Shown here in pieces: positions 61,904 to 64,000 of a stretch of DNA of 64,000 bases. Numbering within the stretch: the first letter of the stretch is position 1; the number at the start of each line of letters is the position of its first letter. Below the pieces are notes generated by a model. The model was given only the letters and a program-made list of their open reading frames with translations. It had not been told where the DNA came from and did no database searches. Source of the DNA: Paenibacillus sp. FSL M7-0420 (lineage in GTDB: Bacteria; Bacillota; Bacilli; Paenibacillales; Paenibacillaceae); NCBI RefSeq assembly GCF_038002345.1, contig NZ_JBBOCJ010000001.1, positions 5,208,001-5,272,000 on the forward strand, in the 5' to 3' direction. The translations under genes and the position numbers were made by a program.

Positions 61904-64000
61904 TTATTGTCCGACAAAAGCAGGCATCGACTGGGACGAGAAGTTAATCGTCTGCAGCATTCTCAGCAGCGCCGTTACCGTGTCAAGCGAGGTCATACAA
62001 ACGACGCCGTTCTCTACCGCTTCACGGCGGATGCGGAATCCGTCACGCTCAGGTGTTTTGCCCTTAGTCAATGTATTGAAGACGAAGTTCGCTTGACCGC
62101 CGCGGATCAGATCCAGAATGGTCGGCTCCCCCTCATCCAGCTTGTTCACGTTCATCACGTTCAGCCCGGCCTGCTCCAGCGCCGCTGCTGTACCGCCGGT
62201 GGCGATGATTTTGTAGCCCATGGCATGGAAGCCCTTCATCAGCTCAACCGCTTCAGCCTTGTCTTTGTCGGCTACAGTTACAATGATTGCCCCGGTAGCC
62301 GGGATCTTCATCCCTGCGCCGATCAGGCCCTTGTAGAGCGCCTTGGCATACAGCTTATCGCGGCCCATGACCTCACCGGTGGATTTCATCTCCGGTCCGA
62401 GTGTAGGCTCAACTCTGCGCAGCTTGGCAAAAGAGAACACCGGCACTTTGACTGACACATAGTCGCTCTCCGGCCAGAGGCCTTCCGTGTACCCGTCTTC
62501 CTTCAGCTTGCCGCCGAGAATGATCTTGGTCGCCAGGTTCGCCATCGGAATACCGGTCACCTTGCTCAGGAACGGAACCGTACGCGAGGAGCGCGGGTTA
62601 ACCTCGATCACATACACTTCGTCCTGATAGATAACAAACTGGATGTTCACCAGCCCGATGGTCTTGAGCTCTTTGGCAATCTTTATCGTGATCTCGGCAA
62701 TCTTCTGCTTGAGGCCTTCATCCAGATATTGCGGCGGGTAGACAGCGATGGAGTCGCCGGAGTGAACCCCTGCGCGTTCCACATGCTCCATGATCCCCGG
62801 AATAACTACGGTCTCGCCGTCGCAGATGGCGTCAACCTCAACCTCTTTGCCCAGCATATAGCGGTCGATCAGCACCGGATGCTCCGGATTGACTTTTACC
62901 GCTTCAACCATATAGCTCAGCAGCTCTGTGTCGTTGTAGACAATCTCCATGGCGCGTCCGCCCAGGACATACGATGGACGAACCAGCACCGGATAACCGA
63001 GTGATTGCGCGGTTTCGACAGCCTCATCAATGTTGATTACAGTCTTGCCCTTCGGTTGTGCGATATCCAGACGGGCCAGCAGCGCTTCGAACTTCTTGCG
63101 GTTCTCGGCTTCGTCGATACTCGCAAGGCTGGTACCCAGAATGTTCACACCCGCAGCAGCAAGCGGTGCAGCCAGGTTAATCGCGGTCTGTCCGCCGAAC
63201 TGCACGATAACTCCGATCGGATTCTCTTGGGCAATGACGTTCATGACATCCTCGAAGAACAGCGGTTCAAAGTACAGACGGTCAGAGGTATTGAAATCCG
63301 TAGATACGGTCTCTGGATTGTTATTGATTATGACGGCTTCATAGCCAGCCTTCTGGATAGCCCATACCGCATGCACAGTGGAGTAGTCGAACTCAATCCC
63401 CTGGCCGATACGGATCGGACCGGAGCCGAGTACAATCACCTTCTGCTTATCGGAATGAATGACCTCATTCTCTGTCTCATAGGTAGAGTAATAGTATGGC
63501 GTAGTGGCCTCAAATTCAGCGGCGCAGGTATCGACCATTTTGAATACCGGAACCAGACCCTGCTGCAGACGCAGCACACGTACCTCCGACTCCTTGGTGA
63601 ATGCCCCGCCCGGACGGCCTTCGGCACGAATCTCGGCAATCGCCCGGTCTGTGAAGCCCTTGCGCTTGGCCTGATACAGTATGTCAGCAGACAGTGTCTC
63701 TTCGGCACGGATCTCATCCTCGAAGCTCACAAGCCCTTCGATCTTGGAGAGGAACCACCAGTCCACATTTGTAATATCCTGAATCTCCTGCAGCTCATAC
63801 CCGCGGCGGAAGGCTTCGGCGATCAGGAACAGGCGCTCATCATCCGGCTTGGCAAGTCTATAGCGCAGCACACTCTCTTCAAGCAGCTCCGCTCCCGGCA
63901 GACGGAAACGGTGGACACCGATCTCCAGCGACCGGATGGCCTTGTGAATCGACTCTTCAAAGGTACGGCCGATCGCCATGACCTCACCGGTCGCCTTCAT
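61904..64000 (-). CDS. carB: Carbamoyl phosphate synthase large subunit, C-terminal 698 residues (partial)
   Basis: The gene runs off the right edge; full length is usually about 1070. Present are the end of the first synthetase unit, the oligomerisation region, the second ATP-grasp ([45 protein letters not shown]) and the MGS-like regulatory domain ([32 protein letters not shown]). It makes carbamoyl phosphate for pyrimidines and arginine. It is followed by pyrF after 130 bases instead of pyrK and pyrD as in B. subtilis. Confidence 0.97.
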   Translation of the reverse strand: MKATGEVMAIGRTFEESIHKAIRSLEIGVHRFRLPGAELLEESVLRYRLAKPDDERLFLIAEAFRRGYELQEIQDITNVDWWFLSKIEGLVSFEDEIRAEETLSADILYQAKRKGFTDRAIAEIRAEGRPGGAFTKESEVRVLRLQQGLVPVFKMVDTCAAEFEATTPYYYSTYETENEVIHSDKQKVIVLGSGPIRIGQGIEFDYSTVHAVWAIQKAGYEAVIINNNPETVSTDFNTSDRLYFEPLFFEDVMNVIAQENPIGVIVQFGGQTAINLAAPLAAAGVNILGTSLASIDEAENRKKFEALLARLDIAQPKGKTVINIDEAVETAQSLGYPVLVRPSYVLGGRAMEIVYNDTELLSYMVEAVKVNPEHPVLIDRYMLGKEVEVDAICDGETVVIPGIMEHVERAGVHSGDSIAVYPPQYLDEGLKQKIAEITIKIAKELKTIGLVNIQFVIYQDEVYVIEVNPRSSRTVPFLSKVTGIPMANLATKIILGGKLKEDGYTEGLWPESDYVSVKVPVFSFAKLRRVEPTLGPEMKSTGEVMGRDKLYAKALYKGLIGAGMKIPATGAIIVTVADKDKAEAVELMKGFHAMGYKIIATGGTAAALEQAGLNVMNVNKLDEGEPTILDLIRGGQANFVFNTLTKGKTPERDGFRIRREAVENGVVCMTSLDTVTALLRMLQTINFSSQSMPAFVGQ

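Noticed and set aside
61907..62455. 182-codon ORF opposite carB
   Set aside because: Antisense shadow of a clearly conserved gene.

Overview
The window reads as a chromosomal segment of a Paenibacillus-like, spore-forming Firmicute. The signs are Gram-positive ribosome binding sites, CUT1 sugar ABC transporters without a dedicated ATPase, YolD, YjcZ, YjfB, NucB-like and collagen-like proteins, a carB-pyrF-pyrE order, and strong intrinsic terminators. No taxon can be proved from the sequence alone.

Layout. (1) 1-15.1 kb is a carbohydrate locus. It holds the start of an ABC permease, a LacI-type regulator, and a leftward operon (two permeases, a lipoprotein binding protein, a GH38 alpha-mannosidase, a secreted unknown and a CE2/SGNH-type esterase). 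A divergent AraC regulator and DUF1861 protein and a GntR/LacI-hybrid regulator follow. The operon would import and trim mannose-containing glycans. (2) 15.0-16.0 kb is a scar of gene fragments plus two small genes. (3) 16.13-29.21 kb is element A, a decayed prophage. It has a tRNA-Leu-derived left end, an AEP-type primase, repressors, toxin-antitoxin-like genes, a frameshifted tape-measure remnant and an integrase interrupted by one amber codon. (4) 29.15-47.99 kb is element B, an AT-rich integrative element in tandem at the same tRNA-Leu. It is bounded by 60-bp identical direct repeats and has paired GTTAGCAAA motifs just inside both ends. It carries int, xis, a DUF927-like ATPase, a replication-like gene broken by an IS3-family insertion, RadC, an XRE regulator and a leftward seven-gene cluster that looks like a defence island: a DUF4297/Cap4-like nuclease, a HerA ATPase, a small PD-(D/E)XK nuclease, a membrane-anchored Mrr-like protein, a tyrosine recombinase without its catalytic residues, and two more putative nucleases. 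(5) 47.9-64 kb is core chromosome: tRNA-Leu(UAA), cell-wall and secreted proteins, GH26 mannanase, UppP, a collagen-like protein, tRNA-Ile2 and tRNA-fMet, and the end of the pyrimidine operon (carB partial, pyrF, pyrE).

The best candidate for an undescribed system is the element B cluster at 29.7-38.4 kb. HerA with a DUF4297-type nuclease is an established antiphage pair. Here the pair is followed closely by a second nuclease and then by a membrane nuclease-like protein, a catalytically dead recombinase fold and two further nuclease-like proteins. All functions are inferred from sequence motifs read by eye; no database search was possible.
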